DNA of 8,027 nt, from assembly GCA_046727435.1 (NCBI GenBank), contig JBKPCR010000420.1, positions 1-8,027 on the forward strand. The letters run 5' to 3'. Origin of the DNA: CAVPRW01 sp046727435 [NCBI: bacterium] (GTDB taxonomy: Bacteria; Tectomicrobia; Entotheonellia; J063). The notes below the pieces were generated by a model, which saw only the letters and a program-made list of their open reading frames with translations, had not been told where the DNA came from and did not search any database. Positions 6,594-8,027 of this stretch are shown here, piece after piece; position 1 is the first letter of the stretch; each line of letters opens with the position of its first letter. Both the position numbers and the translations under genes were made by a program.

Positions 6594-8027
6594 TTACACC
6601 CTCCGACCGACGATCGCATAATCCATAGGCCCATAAAAATACTCATTAAAACGCTTGGCAACCTCTGTGCTCTCCCGCAGAGGAGTGATCTCCGATGGGT
6701 GCAGATGTAAAATTTCTACGTGACACAAGCCTCTGGCTTCGGCGACAAATCGCATCATTTCGCTGTGCAGGGGACGAAGATGAGTGGGATCAATATAGAA
6801 ATTACAACTGCCTACCAGGACATTCTGCGGATTTGGCGTCTCAAAAATCGCTAATCCTCCTGGTTTCAACACGCGCACAGTTTCATCGAGCGCCTTAATT
6901 ATGGTGTTGAATGGCAAATGCTCGATAATGTGGAAACCCGTGACTCCCCCCACAGAGGCGTCTGGCAAGGTGCGGAGGTAGGCGATAAGATCGCCTTCTG
7001 CGACTGCGAGCCCACGTTTCCGGCATTCCTCGACCAAAATTGGGTTGATATCTAAACCTTGGGCCTGCAGCCCCTCCTCCAGGAGGAGTTCCAGCCATTC
7101 CCCACGTCCGCATCCTAGGTCTAGAATAGGCATTACGTCAGTACCGAGTCCCGCTTCCTTCATGAGGGGGAGATATACCCTACACCGCTCCTTGATATCT
7201 TCCCGAGTACCACGGAATTGATCCTCAAAAGACACGTAGAGCGCTTCCAGGGGACGATCTTCCTCAGCCATCATCACTTGTAATTGTTCTTGACTAAATG
7301 GTTCAGGCAGACGTTTTCTCGCTTCTTCAAGAAGGAGAGTGATCCGGCGCTCTTGCAGAATGAGCTGTGTTTTCTGTAGTACAAGACGTGCATCCTGCTC
7401 TGCTAACTGATGGTGCAATTGCTCCCCCAGCCGCTCAACCTGTCCTACCACCATGTCGCGCAAGGCCTGTATGGCTGTGTCCTGCTGCTGCCCTAGCCGC
7501 TCGACCTGCCCCACGACTGTTTCCCGAAACGCCTGAAAGGCCGACGCCCGCTGCTGCCCTACCTTTTCAATCTGCTCGGCCATCTCCGTTCGCAGCTTCT
7601 GTAGTGTCTGGCATGTGGCCTCCTGCTGCGCCGCCATCTCCGTCCGCAGCGCCTGTAATACGGCTTCCTTCTGCCCGGCCATCTCCGTCCGCAGCGCCTG
7701 TAATACGGCTTCCTTCTGCCCGGCCATCTCCATCCGCAGCGTCTGGCACGCGGCCTCCTGCTGCCCGGCCATCTCCACCCGCAGCGTCTGGCACGTGGCC
7801 TCCTGCTGCCCAGCCATCTCCGCCCGCAGCGCCTGTAGCGTCTGGTACGCGGCCTCCTGCTGCTGGTCTATCACCTTACCATGCCCCCAGAGGGCGGAAA
7901 CAACATGGGTATTTGCGGTATTGTAGATTACTTGTCGCTCTAAAATGGGTGTGAGCAACCTTCGAACGAGCCTTTTGGCAAAGATGATGGGCCACCCAAG
8001 AATTTTACGATGAGAAGTGAAGTGAAT
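6594..8027 (-). CDS. Coiled-coil SAM methyltransferase, O-antigen chain-terminator type (5' end outside window)
   Basis: The frame is open to the window edge, so the start lies beyond 8027; a TTG at 7958 has no spaced ribosome site. The upstream codons read IHFTSHRKILGWPIIFAKRL, resembling the basic N terminus of related polysaccharide methyltransferases. Counting from the codon at 7958: residues 33-128 are a tandem coiled-coil array, 135-178 two 22-residue repeats, and 179-215 a further helix. Then comes the conserved LEALYVSFEDQFRGTREDIK region (238-257). The methyltransferase domain shows ILDLGCGRGEW (278-288, SAM binding), GLDIN (301-305), EGD (321-323), GFHIIEHLPF (341-350) and VLKPGGLAIFETPNP (363-377). 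This architecture matches proteins annotated as O-antigen chain-terminating methyltransferases. Methylation of the non-reducing end would stop elongation and mark the polymer for export. No WbdD-like kinase domain is seen in the visible part. It leads the glycosyltransferase pair as an apparent operon. Confidence 0.85.
   Translation of the reverse strand: MHFTSHRKILGWPIIFAKRLVRRLLTPILERQVIYNTANTHVVSALWGHGKVIDQQQEAAYQTLQALRAEMAGQQEATCQTLRVEMAGQQEAACQTLRMEMAGQKEAVLQALRTEMAGQKEAVLQALRTEMAAQQEATCQTLQKLRTEMAEQIEKVGQQRASAFQAFRETVVGQVERLGQQQDTAIQALRDMVVGQVERLGEQLHHQLAEQDARLVLQKTQLILQERRITLLLEEARKRLPEPFSQEQLQVMMAEEDRPLEALYVSFEDQFRGTREDIKERCRVYLPLMKEAGLGTDVMPILDLGCGRGEWLELLLEEGLQAQGLDINPILVEECRKRGLAVAEGDLIAYLRTLPDASVGGVTGFHIIEHLPFNTIIKALDETVRVLKPGGLAIFETPNPQNVLVGSCNFYIDPTHLRPLHSEMMRFVAEARGLCHVEILHLHPSEITPLRESTEVAKRFNEYFYGPMDYAIVGRRV
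6598..6608 (-). promoter_or_regulatory. Ribosome binding site for the TTG-started glycosyltransferase
   Basis: GGAGGG lies in the last codons of the methyltransferase gene (CGG AGG GTG TAA) and precedes the TTG at 6590 by about 8-9 bases. It supports TTG as the true start, since the conserved MRIVIA strand follows directly and no in-frame ATG lies nearby. Confidence 0.65.
7425..7556 (-). repeat. Two 66-bp repeats encoding 22-residue coiled-coil units
   Basis: Units at 7491-7556 and 7425-7490 both end in VVGQVERLG and begin QQ. They share the positions of QQ, the hydrophobic residues, V, and QV-x-(R/K) with the C-terminal repeats of the glycosyltransferase at 4009-5547. A partial, older unit (AEQIEKVG) precedes them. 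Confidence 0.75.
7575..7862 (-). repeat. 45-bp tandem repeat array encoding 15-residue coiled-coil units
   Basis: Six units in gene order have lengths 18, 15, 15, 15, 15 and 18 residues, of the form Q(Q/K)EAxxQxLRxEMA(G/A). The plus-strand blocks 7634-7678 and 7679-7723 are identical over 45 bp, so at least one duplication is recent. A 15-residue period (3.75 residues per turn) is an unusual coiled-coil periodicity compared with heptads. All units are multiples of three bases, so gain or loss keeps the frame. Confidence 0.85.

Noticed and set aside
7575-7862. CRISPR-like repeat array
   Set aside because: The repeats are contiguous, without unique spacers, keep the reading frame and encode a coiled coil.
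7367-7954. Long plus-strand open frame rich in Ala, Pro and Ser repeats
   Set aside because: It is the antisense shadow of the coiled-coil repeat array; its repeats mirror the 45-bp units and it has no independent support.
6594-7958. Bifunctional WbdD-type methyltransferase-kinase
   Set aside because: Only coiled coil and methyltransferase domains are visible; no kinase motifs such as HRD or DFG lie in the frame within the window.

Overview
The window is part of a surface-polysaccharide (O-antigen, capsule or similar glycan) biosynthesis locus. All recognisable genes lie on the minus strand, so transcription runs from high to low coordinates. The taxon cannot be fixed from the sequence. Strong GGAGG-type ribosome sites in front of TTG and GTG starts, several decayed insertion sequences, and proteins that look like O-antigen chain-terminating methyltransferases together suggest an environmental Gram-negative-type bacterium. 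That placement is inference.

Right part (8027 to 4009): three tightly packed genes. First is a coiled-coil SAM methyltransferase whose 5' end lies beyond the window. After a 3-bp gap comes a GT4-type glycosyltransferase with a TTG start and a good Shine-Dalgarno site. After a 4-bp ATGA overlap comes a second GT4-like glycosyltransferase with a C-terminal coiled-coil tail. The methyltransferase carries a tandem array of 15- and 18-residue repeats followed by 22-residue repeats. The second glycosyltransferase ends in 22-residue repeats of the same pattern. I infer that the two proteins dock or share a length-setting coiled coil, in the way WbdD and its polymerase work in E. coli O9a. The second glycosyltransferase also holds a G10 homopolymer inside its coding region, a candidate phase-variation switch.

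Middle (4008 to 2651): about 390 bp without a confident gene, including a perfect 9-bp inverted repeat that forms a leader hairpin. It is followed by another class I SAM methyltransferase with a short coiled coil near its N terminus. The distal part of this gene is much more AT-rich than its start, which suggests a mosaic origin.

Left part (2638 to about 540): a graveyard of insertion sequences. A roughly 1.53-kb element with imperfect terminal inverted repeats sits 12 bp after the methyltransferase stop codon. Its DDE transposase is broken by two frameshifts and a nonsense codon. It abuts the N-terminal remnant of a second transposase, then what looks like the C-terminal remnant of a third.

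Far left (492 to 1): a previously unlisted, AT-rich, minus-strand open frame encoding a hydrophobic multi-pass membrane protein. It runs off the window edge and may be a polymerase-like or membrane glycosyltransferase-like protein of the same locus, but its family is not recognised.
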